Shown: positions 7,419-15,892 of the stretch, piece by piece
How the letters are laid out: each line of letters begins with the position of its first letter
Numbering within the stretch: position 1 is the stretch's first letter
Assembly: GCA_904501855.1 (NCBI GenBank)
Contig: CAJGCI010000004.1
Span: forward strand, 1-36,534
Length of the DNA: 36,534 nt
Source of the DNA: Oscillospiraceae bacterium
Lineage (GTDB): Bacteria > Bacillota > Clostridia > Oscillospirales > Oscillospiraceae
Direction of reading: 5' to 3'
The notes under the pieces: model-generated
Database searches by the model: none
Seen by the model: only the letters and a program-made list of their open reading frames with translations
What the model was told of the DNA's origin: nothing
Position numbers and translations under genes: made by a program

Positions 7419-8165
7419 TCAGTTTTCCTCTTCTGCTTCTGCCTTTTCAGCAGCAGCTTCTGCAGCTTCCTCTTCGGCATCCTGTCCCTGACGGCCTTCC
7501 AGAACGGCATTTGCCATGGTGGCGGAGATCAGGCGGATTGCACGGATTGCGTCGTCGTTTGCGGGGATGACGTAATCAACTTCATCCGGATCGCAGTTGG
7601 TATCAACGATAGCAATGATGGGGATGTGCAGTTTGCGGGCCTCAGCAATGGCGTTGTGCTCTTTGCGGGGGTCAACAACGAAAACAGCGCTCGGCAGCTT
7701 CTTCATTTCTTTGACGCCGCCCAGATATTTTTCCAGCTTCTCCATCTCACCCATGTGCTTCATGACTTCCTTCTTGGGAAGCATATCGAAGGTGCCGTCT
7801 TCCTGCATCTGCTTGAGCTGTGCAAGACGGTCGATTCTGGTGCGCATGGTCTTGAAGTTGGTGAGCATGCCGCCCAGCCAGCGGGCGTTGACATAGAACA
7901 TTCCAACTCTGGATGCTTCTTCGCGGATCGCATCAGCAGCCTGCTTTTTGGTTCCGACGAACAGAACCGTGCCGCCTTCTGCTGCGGTATCGCGGACGAA
8001 GTTATAGGCCTCTTCCAATTTCTTTACGGTCTTCTGCAGGTCAATGATATAGATACCATTTCTCTCGCAGTAGATGTACTCGGCCATTTTCGGGTTCCAG
8101 CGACGGGTCTGATGACCGAAGTGTACGCCAGCTTCAAGAAGCTGTTTCATGGTTACTACAGACAT
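7419..8165 (-). CDS. rpsB: 30S ribosomal protein S2
   Basis: Ribosomal protein S2, 248 aa (MSVVTMKQLLEAGVHFGHQ, RWLGGMLTNFKTM, and DPRKEHNAIAEARKL near the middle). The frame is open further upstream to 8231, but AGGAGG sits 7 nt before the ATG at 8165 and the family begins here, so the longer reading is rejected. The C-terminus ends in an acidic, Ala/Glu-rich tail after the conserved domain. Confidence 0.98.
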   Translation of the reverse strand: MSVVTMKQLLEAGVHFGHQTRRWNPKMAEYIYCERNGIYIIDLQKTVKKLEEAYNFVRDTAAEGGTVLFVGTKKQAADAIREEASRVGMFYVNARWLGGMLTNFKTMRTRIDRLAQLKQMQEDGTFDMLPKKEVMKHMGEMEKLEKYLGGVKEMKKLPSAVFVVDPRKEHNAIAEARKLHIPIIAIVDTNCDPDEVDYVIPANDDAIRAIRLISATMANAVLEGRQGQDAEEEAAEAAAEKAEAEEEN

Positions 8166-8264
8166 GTTTTTTCCTCCTAGTTTTTGTTTTTCCTCCGAAG
8201 GGTTCAACCCCTGTCTGCGAGCCGTAGCCACACCGCAGACAAAGTCCGCCTTCGTGCGAAATGC
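8166..8264 (-). promoter_or_regulatory. Structured 5' leader of rpsB
   Basis: The ~99-nt leader contains an 8-bp stem (8212-8219 with 8234-8241), a GGGTTCAACCC palindrome (8200-8210) and a second, unused Shine-Dalgarno-like GGAGG upstream of the real one. This could be an autoregulatory S2-binding leader. I cannot match it to a named RNA family by eye. Confidence 0.4.
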
Positions 8265-8270
8265 TTAAAT

Positions 8271-8299
8271 ATATTATCAGAAGCAACAAATGATTGCAA
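8271..8299 (-). promoter_or_regulatory. rpsB-tsf promoter
   Basis: On the minus strand, -35 TTGCAA (8294-8299), a 17-nt spacer and -10 TAATAT (8271-8276) give a strong vegetative promoter with a predicted start near 8264. Confidence 0.75.
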
Positions 8300-8343
8300 G
8301 ATGTTTTCGAATTATTTTTGCACCCATATTAAATAATTACTAT

Positions 8344-9105
8344 TCATCGGAGACTGTCAATGCCTTCTTTGCGCAAAGAGGCTTTCTTTCCTGCCGCAAA
8401 CATCTTTTTTATGCCTGTTCCACAGGCCGATTCAAATGCGGTCTCCGGATCGGTGATCACCAGCCCTGCCATGTCAAATGCCCCGTACTGAAACAGAACC
8501 GGCGACATTGTTATGGATGGGCCACAGATTACCGCAACATGATCCTTTGTCAGTTGCAGATAGTGCGGAAGAGTTTTAATCACTTCACTGTAACATGGCA
8601 GATAGACGAGATCATATTCCGGAAGCAGATAATCCACAGCTGAAAGAGGATATGCGCCCGTCTGTTCTCCAAACATGGCAACCTCAGCCACATCTTTCAG
8701 CAAGGAGTCTATGGGAGTCGAGTCATGACCCAGGCATGCCACTCGTTTTCCTCGGGCGAAATTGCGGTATGCAATGTAAGGATCATTCAGCCGGTCGTCG
8801 CCTTCCGAAAAGAGTGTTCCATTTTCGTAAGCGATCTCGGGGGCGTTATAGTAGGAATTTAAAGCCGCCACACCGATAGATGCCTCCACCAGATTCCAGG
8901 ATTTTGCCAGTTCCGCTACCTGTTTCAGCGATGCTCCGGCAATGGGAAACCGACCTGTCGGCGGTCTGGTAACAATTCTGGCGGTGCCGGCTACTCCAAC
9001 TCCAATATCACTCTCGACAACAGTCCAGAAATTTCCGGAAACATATCTCTTCACTGTTAGCTGTTCCGGGATCCCGGCAATCAATTGATTGTACATTTCC
9101 CACAT
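8344..9105 (-). CDS. DUF364/DUF4213 putative heavy-metal-chelation protein
   Basis: A protein of 253 aa with the two-part architecture of Pfam DUF4213 (N-terminal, about 1-90, enolase-N-like) and DUF364 (C-terminal Rossmann-like, about 110-245). Marks are GTARIVTRPP, AALNSYYN, KRVACLGHDSTPID and ICGPSITMSP. The first solved structure of the family, from Desulfitobacterium, led to the proposal of a role in heavy-metal chelation; no reaction is established. It is the last gene of the operon that starts at 16627, beside a metal-type importer, a HypB/UreG-like GTPase and a soluble ABC ATPase. Cytoplasmic handling of an imported metal is the natural reading. It starts one base after the upstream gene ends. 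No strong terminator follows. Confidence 0.85.
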   Translation of the reverse strand: MWEMYNQLIAGIPEQLTVKRYVSGNFWTVVESDIGVGVAGTARIVTRPPTGRFPIAGASLKQVAELAKSWNLVEASIGVAALNSYYNAPEIAYENGTLFSEGDDRLNDPYIAYRNFARGKRVACLGHDSTPIDSLLKDVAEVAMFGEQTGAYPLSAVDYLLPEYDLVYLPCYSEVIKTLPHYLQLTKDHVAVICGPSITMSPVLFQYGAFDMAGLVITDPETAFESACGTGIKKMFAAGKKASLRKEGIDSLR

Positions 9106-9106
9106 T

Positions 9107-10090
9107 TCATTCCATCCTTTCTCCGCTTCGCATAACTTCTCTCAAATGATTTTGCATTCGGTCTATTTCAATTAACTGTTTCAGTTTTTCACGTTCCTTT
9201 TCACTGCGCTCTAGAATAGACTGAATGCCCCCATTACAAAGGCTAATTCTTTTTGTCGCGGACAGAGCCAGAAGCGGATCATGAGTCGCAAGCAGAACGA
9301 TCTTATCCCCGCCGGAAAGAAGATTAACCGCGTTTATCCGGTCAATCCCTGCGTTTTCGATCTCGTCGATCAGCAAAATCGGAGATGGACTGATGCAGGC
9401 CGCGTCGGCAATCATCAGTGCCCTGGCCTGACCTCCGGAAAGCCTGGTCACTTTCGTATCTTTGTTAAACGGTTCTCCTGACAACGCGTTCGCTGTAGTA
9501 AAACACCGATCGATAAGTTCGGAAGTCTCTTTTATCATCCGGCTGTGTGCATGCATCCGAAGAAAATCTTCCACGGAAACATCAATGACAAAATTCATGT
9601 TTTGCGTCAGCTGTGCTACCAGTCGATTTCCGAAGGAGAACCGTTTCTCGTCCGGAAGTTCTTTCCCGTCAAATCTCACTGTTCTGCCGGATGGCGTGTC
9701 GCCCTTTGCGGCGCACTCGACGTCCGCCAGTAGCTGGCTCTTCCCGGATCCTGTAGGACCCACTATGCTGACGACCTCTCCGACATGGATCCGGACATTG
9801 GTTTTTTCCGGTTTTCCGTCTTTGTCGGTTCCTCCTATAATCTCGATAGTTTTTAATTCATTCATCGAGTTAGCATCGGTTTGCATCATCAGTTCTACCA
9901 GAAGATCAACCACATCTAGGGCGCTGAATCCAAGCTCGTCCAGTGATTCCGGCATACTCTGTTCGATTGCCGCCGGAAGCGGTTTTGTCCGATCCAGTTC
10001 TTCCAACCGGTAACTTTTCAAAAAATCGAGGCATACCGGATACTTCTCGATGAGAATTCCCAACGGGAGCATATATATTTCCTTCTCCAT
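9107..10090 (-). CDS. Soluble ABC-type ATPase with DUF1858-like N-terminal region
   Basis: About 327 aa. The first ~75 residues (IEKYPVCLDFLKSYRLEEL, then ESLDELGFSALDVVDLL) resemble the small helical DUF1858/ScdA-N type domain. The rest is an ABC ATPase with Walker A GPTGSGKS, signature RLSGGQARAL, Walker B ILLIDEIENAG and H-loop LLATHDPL. There is no membrane segment, and the neighbouring Nik-type importer already has two ATPases, so this is an extra soluble ABC protein. The GTPase gene ends one base upstream. A chaperone or ligand-delivery motor is inferred. I chose the ATG at 10090 (GGAG 10 nt upstream) over a TTG at 10099. Confidence 0.8.
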   Translation of the reverse strand: MEKEIYMLPLGILIEKYPVCLDFLKSYRLEELDRTKPLPAAIEQSMPESLDELGFSALDVVDLLVELMMQTDANSMNELKTIEIIGGTDKDGKPEKTNVRIHVGEVVSIVGPTGSGKSQLLADVECAAKGDTPSGRTVRFDGKELPDEKRFSFGNRLVAQLTQNMNFVIDVSVEDFLRMHAHSRMIKETSELIDRCFTTANALSGEPFNKDTKVTRLSGGQARALMIADAACISPSPILLIDEIENAGIDRINAVNLLSGGDKIVLLATHDPLLALSATKRISLCNGGIQSILERSEKEREKLKQLIEIDRMQNHLREVMRSGERME

Positions 10091-10091
10091 A

Positions 10092-10781
10092 TCAGTCAAA
10101 CTCCATCGGTTTGTTCATCCCCATTTGGAACTCCATTCCGATCCGCCGCTCGCCGGTACAGTATGCGCAGACCGAGGAGGGCGTAGTAAACCGTAATTGC
10201 GTTCCACTGAGCGTATCCAGATCCCGTGTTATCTCCAATCTTTTTGCCAGAAGAAATGTTCCCTGTCCAGTGATTCCATTAACCTGGAGTATGCTGGCTC
10301 TGGGATTAACCAATCGAATGTTGTATGCAAAAACTTCCCTTTCTGCCTGGGAGACGACATCTCCCTTTGTTACCACCACTATATCCGCCAGACGCAGGAC
10401 CGGTCCCAGCTTTCTCGGCGTATTGATTCCGGAAAGATTATCGATCACACACACGGCCGGCACCCCCTGAATGTGAGGAGAACAGCGGTTGCATAGACCG
10501 GCACTTTCTGTGATCAGCAAATCAAAACCTTTTTCCTTCGCCCAGTCAAAGGCATCCTGAACATTTGTCACAAAAAAATGATCCGGGCAGAGTTTCCCTG
10601 CATATCCCACAACCACGGTGACACCGGCGCTTTGGTATTGCTCCTGATCGGATGAGGTCAGACAGTCGAATTTAACAACTGCGATCTTATGTCGCGGAAG
10701 CTCTTTGATCATCTGGAGGATCACGGAAGTTTTTCCGGAGGATGGGGGTCCGGAGAATGTAATAAGTTTCAAAGCATTCAC
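10092..10781 (-). CDS. HypB/UreG-like GTPase (probable metallochaperone)
   Basis: A P-loop GTPase of 229 aa in the SIMIBI class that holds HypB, UreG and CobW. Walker A is GPPSSGKT at residues 11-18, followed by a switch block LLITESAGLCNRC with two Cys. The guanine-specificity motif is VVTKGD, close to NKxD, followed by a HypB-like tail INGITGQGTF-type segment. A C-terminal CAYC (Cys 205 and 208) could bind metal. Family members drive nickel insertion into hydrogenase or urease. Here no such enzyme is encoded nearby; the partners are a Nik-type importer, an ABC ATPase and DUF364. The start is ambiguous between GTG at 10781 and TTG at 10772, which has better GAGG spacing. Confidence 0.82.
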   Translation of the reverse strand: MNALKLITFSGPPSSGKTSVILQMIKELPRHKIAVVKFDCLTSSDQEQYQSAGVTVVVGYAGKLCPDHFFVTNVQDAFDWAKEKGFDLLITESAGLCNRCSPHIQGVPAVCVIDNLSGINTPRKLGPVLRLADIVVVTKGDVVSQAEREVFAYNIRLVNPRASILQVNGITGQGTFLLAKRLEITRDLDTLSGTQLRFTTPSSVCAYCTGERRIGMEFQMGMNKPMEFD

Positions 10782-10798
10782 CCTCTAAGAAAGGAAAC

Positions 10799-10822
10799 GC
10801 TGCCGCGCTGATGCGCGGCAGC
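10799..10822 (-). terminator. Intra-operon hairpin after the binding-protein gene
   Basis: A 10-bp GC-rich stem (GCTGCCGCGC at 10799-10808, complement at 10813-10822) with a 4-nt loop is followed on the minus strand by GTTTCCTTTCTT. This is a typical partial terminator or 3' stabiliser that keeps binding-protein mRNA more abundant than the GTPase, ATPase and DUF364 part. Confidence 0.65.
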
Positions 10823-10839
10823 ATTCTCTTTGATCTGTT

Positions 10840-12426
10840 TTACTCGATATCCAGGGCAGCAGTCACCTGATAGTAGTCACACGCATGAGCTGTATAGTTC
10901 TTTACGTTTGCCTTGGAAATCATATTCATCTGCAGGAATGAGCAGAAGATATACGCATTGTCGTTCAAAATTTCCTGCTGGAGTTTCACAGCAAGATCCG
11001 CGCGCTTGTCGGTATCGAACTCAAGTGCGAGTTCTTCCATCAGTTCGTTGACTTTGTCGCTCTTATATGCGCCGAAGTTGTAGCTCTGATCGGGCAGGCA
11101 GCTTGTCGTGAAGAAATACTGCGGATCACCGGAAGGAGCAGTTACAAGTGCGGAAGCGTAGATATCAAAACTGGTCATATCGGCAAGGAACTCACGGCGG
11201 TTTGCCGTATTGTTGATGTCGACTTCAATGCCGATCTTCTTCAGGTCTGCCTGCACTGCTTCTGCCAGCAAAGGCAGTTCCTGACGGCTGGGGTAAGTAA
11301 GCCAGCGGATCACCAGCTTGGTTCCATTCTTATCACGGATACCATCGCCATCCGAGTCTTTCCATCCTGCATCATCAAGGACCTTTTCCGCTTCTTCAGG
11401 ATCGTACTCTTCTGTCTTAACTTTATCTCCGCCGAAGGTGCTGAAGCCGTCGGGGAATGCGCCATGGCCGACAACGCCGTGTCCATCCAGAAGCGTTTCC
11501 ACAAAGCCTTCCTTGTTGATGCCGTAGGCAATGGCCTTTCTTACTGCCGGATCCTGAATAACCGCACTGGTCATATTCATACTGGCAAAGAATGCACGGG
11601 ACGTCTGGATGCTGGAGAACTGATAGTCGTCATTCTCAAAGTTCGGATATGCTTCATAGGCCATACCATAGGCGGCATCGATATCTCCAGCCTGCAGTGC
11701 AGAGGAAAGGGTGTCGCCATTGGAGATTGTTTTAATGGTAAGCTCGCTCAGTTTCGGCTGCTCATTGGTAAGTCCTCCCCAGTAATCCTTATTCGGAACA
11801 AGGGTCAGATGATCGTCCGTGACCATATCCTTTACGACATAAGGACCGGTTCCGACAGCGATACCTTTCTCAAAGTCGGAGGCATCCACATCGATGATGC
11901 AGCCGTAGGGGTCACCCAGATAGTTCATCAGTGCGGGGTTGGGTTCGGAGGTCTTGATGGTCAGTTCCTGTCCGTCTGCCTCGATGCTCTTGATCTTGGT
12001 GTCGTCGGGAGCGCGGTCATGGGCCTCGAGCAGATGCTCCAGGCACTGCTTTACAGCCTCCGCGTCCATTTCACGGCCGGAGGAAAACTTTACGCCATCA
12101 CGGAGAGTAATGGTCCAGGTGAGGTCTCCGTCATTTTCCCATTCCGTAGCCAGCCAGGGCTCGAGTTCCATGGTATCGGTGTAGTGTACAAGAGTTTCTC
12201 CAATACCATAGCGGATGCAGGCCCATCCGTTGTAAGTGGTATGAGGATCAACGGTCTCTTCCCAGTTTTCACTGTTAAAAGTCGTATCTCCAATCACCAT
12301 CGTCTTGCTGTTGTTTGCGCCGGTGTCCTCAGCGCTTGTGTCCGCTGAAGGAGCCGTCGTTCCACAACCTGTAAGCAGACCGAGGATCATGACAAACGCC
12401 AGCAGAAGAGGCAACATTTTTTTCAT
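10840..12426 (-). CDS. Nickel/peptide-type ABC substrate-binding lipoprotein (SBP_bac_5 family)
   Basis: A family 5 extracellular binding protein of 528 aa, with a signal peptide and lipobox LLTGC (Cys at about residue 21). The ACIRYGIGETLVHYTDTMEL and LEPWLATEW stretch is the arrangement seen in NikA-like members; oligopeptide binders of the same family differ here. It would sit outside the membrane and feed the permeases at 14904-15845 and 14047-14907. Family 5 proteins bind Ni-histidine or Ni-chelates, peptides or other small compounds. Ligand assignment to metal or metal-chelate rests mainly on the neighbouring GTPase, DUF364 and CsoR-type genes. AAAGGA precedes the ATG. Confidence 0.85.
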   Translation of the reverse strand: MKKMLPLLLAFVMILGLLTGCGTTAPSADTSAEDTGANNSKTMVIGDTTFNSENWEETVDPHTTYNGWACIRYGIGETLVHYTDTMELEPWLATEWENDGDLTWTITLRDGVKFSSGREMDAEAVKQCLEHLLEAHDRAPDDTKIKSIEADGQELTIKTSEPNPALMNYLGDPYGCIIDVDASDFEKGIAVGTGPYVVKDMVTDDHLTLVPNKDYWGGLTNEQPKLSELTIKTISNGDTLSSALQAGDIDAAYGMAYEAYPNFENDDYQFSSIQTSRAFFASMNMTSAVIQDPAVRKAIAYGINKEGFVETLLDGHGVVGHGAFPDGFSTFGGDKVKTEEYDPEEAEKVLDDAGWKDSDGDGIRDKNGTKLVIRWLTYPSRQELPLLAEAVQADLKKIGIEVDINNTANRREFLADMTSFDIYASALVTAPSGDPQYFFTTSCLPDQSYNFGAYKSDKVNELMEELALEFDTDKRADLAVKLQQEILNDNAYIFCSFLQMNMISKANVKNYTAHACDYYQVTAALDIE

Positions 12427-12495
12427 GTTACTATTTCCTTTCTCTTAATGATTTTTTATGGCAACCGACTAGGTCGGAGTGCTCATTCGGTGATG

Positions 12496-13257
12496 TCACA
12501 GGATGCTGTCGATGAGATCCTGTGTATAATCGTTCTTCGGCTCTGCGATTACTTCGTCCGGTATCCCTTCCTCCACAAGTTCGCCATGGTACATGACAAC
12601 CACACGATCGCAGAACTGCTGCACCAGTGCAATATCGTGGCAAATGAAGAGGATGGCCATATCAAGTTCCTTGCGCAGTTTCACAAGCAGTTCGATGATC
12701 TCCGCTTGGATTGTAACATCGAGGGCACTAGTTGCCTCATCGCAGACCAGCAGTTTCGGCTCGATGGCCAGGGCGCGCGCGATCGCTGCGCGCTGACACT
12801 GGCCTCCGCTTACCTCGTGGGGATAACGGTGAACAAACTCCTCCGGCAGACCGCATAGTTTCAGCAGCTCTCTGGCCCGTGACATCGCATCTGTTTTTGA
12901 GACACCGTTGTTGCGCATGCTCTCGCAGATACCATCACCCAGTGTCCGTCGGGGATCGAAGGACTCCGTTGGTGTCTGAAAAATAACCTGCAACTTTTTC
13001 CACACGTTTCTCAATGATTTTCCGTCACATTTTGTGACCTCAATGCCATCAAGTAAAACAGTGCCCTCCGTTGCTGGAAGCAGTCCGGTAATGAGGTTCA
13101 CTAGGGTGGTCTTACCGCTTCCGCTCTCACCGATCACGCCCAGAGTCTCGCCCGGGAATAGTTCAAACGTCACATTGCTTACTGCCTTGACGTCCTCCCG
13201 GCCATGAAGTTTGAATGTTTTGCTAAGATCTTTGACTGACAGAATCGGTTCATTCAT
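12496..13257 (-). CDS. Nik/Dpp-type ABC importer, second ATPase
   Basis: An ABC ATPase of about 253 aa, NikE/DppF type. Walker A is GESGSGKT, the signature region VSGGQCQRAAIARAL, Walker B LLVCDEATSALD and the H-loop ICHDIALV. The start is the ATG at 13257 with GGAGGTG six bases upstream; a GTG three codons earlier has no ribosome site. It overlaps the first ATPase gene by 8 nt. It pairs with the ATPase at 13250-14047 to energise the importer. Confidence 0.88.
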   Translation of the reverse strand: MNEPILSVKDLSKTFKLHGREDVKAVSNVTFELFPGETLGVIGESGSGKTTLVNLITGLLPATEGTVLLDGIEVTKCDGKSLRNVWKKLQVIFQTPTESFDPRRTLGDGICESMRNNGVSKTDAMSRARELLKLCGLPEEFVHRYPHEVSGGQCQRAAIARALAIEPKLLVCDEATSALDVTIQAEIIELLVKLRKELDMAILFICHDIALVQQFCDRVVVMYHGELVEEGIPDEVIAEPKNDYTQDLIDSIL

Positions 13258-14047
13258 TTGGAGCACCTCCCCGATTCAGTCTCGGCACGGCAGCCATCAG
13301 TGTTTTTGTGTAGTCTGTTTCCGGAGTTTCAATGATCTTTTTCGTCGGACCGTATTCCACGGCCCTTCCCTTCTCCATCACAAGGACATTGTCTGCCATT
13401 GCTCCGACGACACCAATGTTATGTGTCACAATAATAATGCTGACGCCAAATTCTTTCCGCAGAAGCAGCATCTCCTCAACGACCTGCTTCTGAACATGTA
13501 CATCCAATGCACTGGTTGGTTCATCGGCCATCAGAATCGCAGGACGCAAAAGCATTGCGGATGCGATTCCGACACGCTGCTGCATTCCGCCGGACAGTTC
13601 AAAGGGAAAGCTTTTCAATATGCGTACGGGATCCTGAAAGCCGATCTTTTCAAACACATCACTGGCGCGCTTCACAAACTCGTCTTTCGCCATCTCCTCG
13701 TGTTCGCGTACGCTCTCGTAGAGCTGGGCGCCAACGGTGCGGATCGGGCAGAAAGAGGCGCCGGCGCTTTGAAAGATCATACCAAAATCGGGGCCGCACA
13801 GTTTCCGGATCTCGGCAGGCTTCAGATCAGGCAGGTTTTTCCCCTGATACCAGATATCCCCTCTCGTAACCATACCGGCAGGTCCAAGAAGACCCATGGC
13901 GGCCTTGATCAGTGTGCTTTTTCCGCTTCCACTCTCGCCGACAATACCGAGGATCTCTCCTTCGGAAAGCGTCACGCTGATATCCTGTACGGCAGGTTTC
14001 CCATTGTAGGATATCTCCACTCTGTCATATTCCAGCAAAGGCTCCAT
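13250..14047 (-). CDS. Nik/Dpp-type ABC importer, first ATPase
   Basis: An ABC ATPase of about 265 aa, NikD/DppD type: Walker A GESGSGKS, signature LSGGMQQRVGIASAM, Walker B ILMADEPTSALD, H-loop VTHNIGVV. The start is the ATG at 14047, sharing one base with the permease stop codon (TGATG), so translation is coupled. It is slightly shorter than most DppD proteins and lacks their longer Cys-containing C-terminal extension. Operon order NikB-NikC-NikD-NikE-binding protein is preserved, with the binding protein last. Confidence 0.88.
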   Translation of the reverse strand: MEPLLEYDRVEISYNGKPAVQDISVTLSEGEILGIVGESGSGKSTLIKAAMGLLGPAGMVTRGDIWYQGKNLPDLKPAEIRKLCGPDFGMIFQSAGASFCPIRTVGAQLYESVREHEEMAKDEFVKRASDVFEKIGFQDPVRILKSFPFELSGGMQQRVGIASAMLLRPAILMADEPTSALDVHVQKQVVEEMLLLRKEFGVSIIIVTHNIGVVGAMADNVLVMEKGRAVEYGPTKKIIETPETDYTKTLMAAVPRLNRGGAPNE

Positions 14048-14907
14048 CAAGCGTGACCCCCTCTCATTTTGGGATCAAGGTAATCGCGTACCGTATCGCC
14101 GAGCAGATTAAAGATCATGACGGAAACAAATATGGCAAGACCTGGTGCAAATGTCAGCCAGGGCGCGGTTTGAAGGAGGCCTCGCGTATCCGAGATCATG
14201 CTGCCCCACTCAGCCGCAGGCGGCTTGGCACCAAGACCGAGGAAGGACAGTCCAGCAAGTTCCATCATCATAGTACCGATATCCAGCATGGACGTGACCA
14301 GAATCGGCCCCATAATGTTCGGCAGAACATGCTTGACGATGATCTTCATGGAACTTCCACCGGCAAGTTTTGCCGCTCGGAAGTATGGCATCTCCTTTTG
14401 GGCCAGCGTCTGACTTCGGGCTATTCGGGCAAATTTTGGCCACGAAATGGCAGCCAGCGCAATAATCGCATTATGCAGTCCTCCCCCCAGGACACCTGCC
14501 ACTGCAAGTGCGAATACAAGTCCGGGAAAAGCCAGGAAAAGGTCGGAGATCCGCATCAGAATCGTATCGGTCCACCCTCCGATCCAAGCGGAAAAAACAC
14601 CGACAATCGTGCCAATCACGGTAATGATTGCTACCAGCAGCAGTGTTGAGAAAATACTAGTCTTGCTGCCAACGATGACTCGAGAGAGCATATCGCGGCC
14701 ATATCGATCAGTCCCGAATATATGCTCAGCGCTAGGAGCCATCTTTGCAATACTCAGATCCTGAAGATAAGGGTCATATGGGCACAGCTGCTCACTGAAA
14801 ATAGAGGCGAGCAGAAGCAGAACTGCAAGCGTGCCGAAGAAAATCAGCCTCAGCTTGAGCGTATCGCGGTGCACCCTTTGGATGCGTACAGTCGGTTCTT
14901 TATTCAA
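14047..14907 (-). CDS. Nik/Dpp-type ABC importer, permease subunit 2 (NikC/DppC-like)
   Basis: A permease of 286 aa with an N-terminal membrane segment, the FGTDRYGRDMLSRVIVGSK block and ATPase-docking EMPYFRAAKLAGGSSMKII, all standard for DppC/NikC. The frame continues upstream to 15075, but that part is overlap with the first permease. I place the start at a TTG (14907) that overlaps the preceding stop as ATTGA, with a GGGGG run about 10 nt upstream. There is no better ATG. Confidence 0.85.
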   Translation of the reverse strand: MNKEPTVRIQRVHRDTLKLRLIFFGTLAVLLLLASIFSEQLCPYDPYLQDLSIAKMAPSAEHIFGTDRYGRDMLSRVIVGSKTSIFSTLLLVAIITVIGTIVGVFSAWIGGWTDTILMRISDLFLAFPGLVFALAVAGVLGGGLHNAIIALAAISWPKFARIARSQTLAQKEMPYFRAAKLAGGSSMKIIVKHVLPNIMGPILVTSMLDIGTMMMELAGLSFLGLGAKPPAAEWGSMISDTRGLLQTAPWLTFAPGLAIFVSVMIFNLLGDTVRDYLDPKMRGGHA

Positions 14908-15845
14908 TCCTGCACAACCCCCAGTCTGATACGCGGGTCCATTGCATGATACAGCAGATCCGTAATGAGGTTTACCAGCACATATATAATTGCCATCCAC
15001 ACCACATAGGCCTGGATGATCGGATAGTCGCGCATCGTGATTGCATCCACAGCTAATTTGCCAACGCCATCCCACATGAAGATGCTCTCAATGATCGCAG
15101 TGCCGCCCAAAAGGCTGCCAATCGAAAGCGCTAGCAGTGTAATGATAGTCAGCATGGAAGACTTCATGACACTCTTCCATAGCGTTACCCGTCCGCGTAC
15201 ACCTCTCGCCTGGGCGCCGAGAACATAGTCCTTGTTTAATTCTTCCAGCACCGTGGCCCGCACCTGACGCAGATACTTCGCGCTCATTGCTATGGCCAAT
15301 GTCAGGGTCGGCATGGCGGCACTTTTGATGGAAAGTCCTTTGGAGATGACCGGAAGCCACCCCAGTCGGATACTGAGAAAATACATCAGAAGCATCGCAA
15401 CAAAGAAGTTCGGCAGTGAATTTCCTATAAAGCTGCAGAATCGTATCAGATAATCTGAAAAACGGTCATGCCGCACCGCGGCATACACGCCGAGCGGAAT
15501 AGAAATAATAATCGTTAATATAATTGAGAGGGCTGTAAGCAGAAGCGTCGCCGGAAGTTTGGATACGAAGGTGTCAAAAACATTTCGTCCGGAAATATAA
15601 CTTGTTCCCATATCCCCGGTAAGCATCCCCCCGAGCCATGTAAAATACTGTGTCAAGAACGGCTTGTCGAGGCCAAGATCTGCCCTTGCCGCATCGATGA
15701 TCTCCTGAGACACGCCACCTTTATTGCTGTACATTTCTGTAATTGCATCGCTGCCGGCAATACGCATCATGGCAAATGACAGAAACGTAATGCCGATCAA
15801 AACCGGAATAAGCTGCAAAAAACGCTTAAGCACATATTTTCGCAA
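14904..15845 (-). CDS. Nik/Dpp-type ABC importer, permease subunit 1 (NikB/DppB-like)
   Basis: A permease of about 313 aa with the DppB/NikB hallmark N-terminus (RKYVLKRFLQLIPVLIGITF), the docking loop NKDYVLGAQARGVRGRV and the closing DPRIRLG. The start is a TTG at 15845, six bases after GGAGGAGGG; a TTG two codons earlier is too close to that site. It follows the methyltransferase gene at 15893 after a short gap, and both are read from box A. Confidence 0.87.
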   Translation of the reverse strand: MRKYVLKRFLQLIPVLIGITFLSFAMMRIAGSDAITEMYSNKGGVSQEIIDAARADLGLDKPFLTQYFTWLGGMLTGDMGTSYISGRNVFDTFVSKLPATLLLTALSIILTIIISIPLGVYAAVRHDRFSDYLIRFCSFIGNSLPNFFVAMLLMYFLSIRLGWLPVISKGLSIKSAAMPTLTLAIAMSAKYLRQVRATVLEELNKDYVLGAQARGVRGRVTLWKSVMKSSMLTIITLLALSIGSLLGGTAIIESIFMWDGVGKLAVDAITMRDYPIIQAYVVWMAIIYVLVNLITDLLYHAMDPRIRLGVVQD

Positions 15846-15892
15846 GGCCAACCCTCCTCCATGTTTTGTTATTTTGGTCTATAGCCAAACCG

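Noticed and set aside
11464..12348. Long open frame (294 codons) opposite the nickel-type binding-protein gene
   Set aside because: It lies wholly inside the binding-protein gene on the other strand and has no ribosome site or family resemblance.
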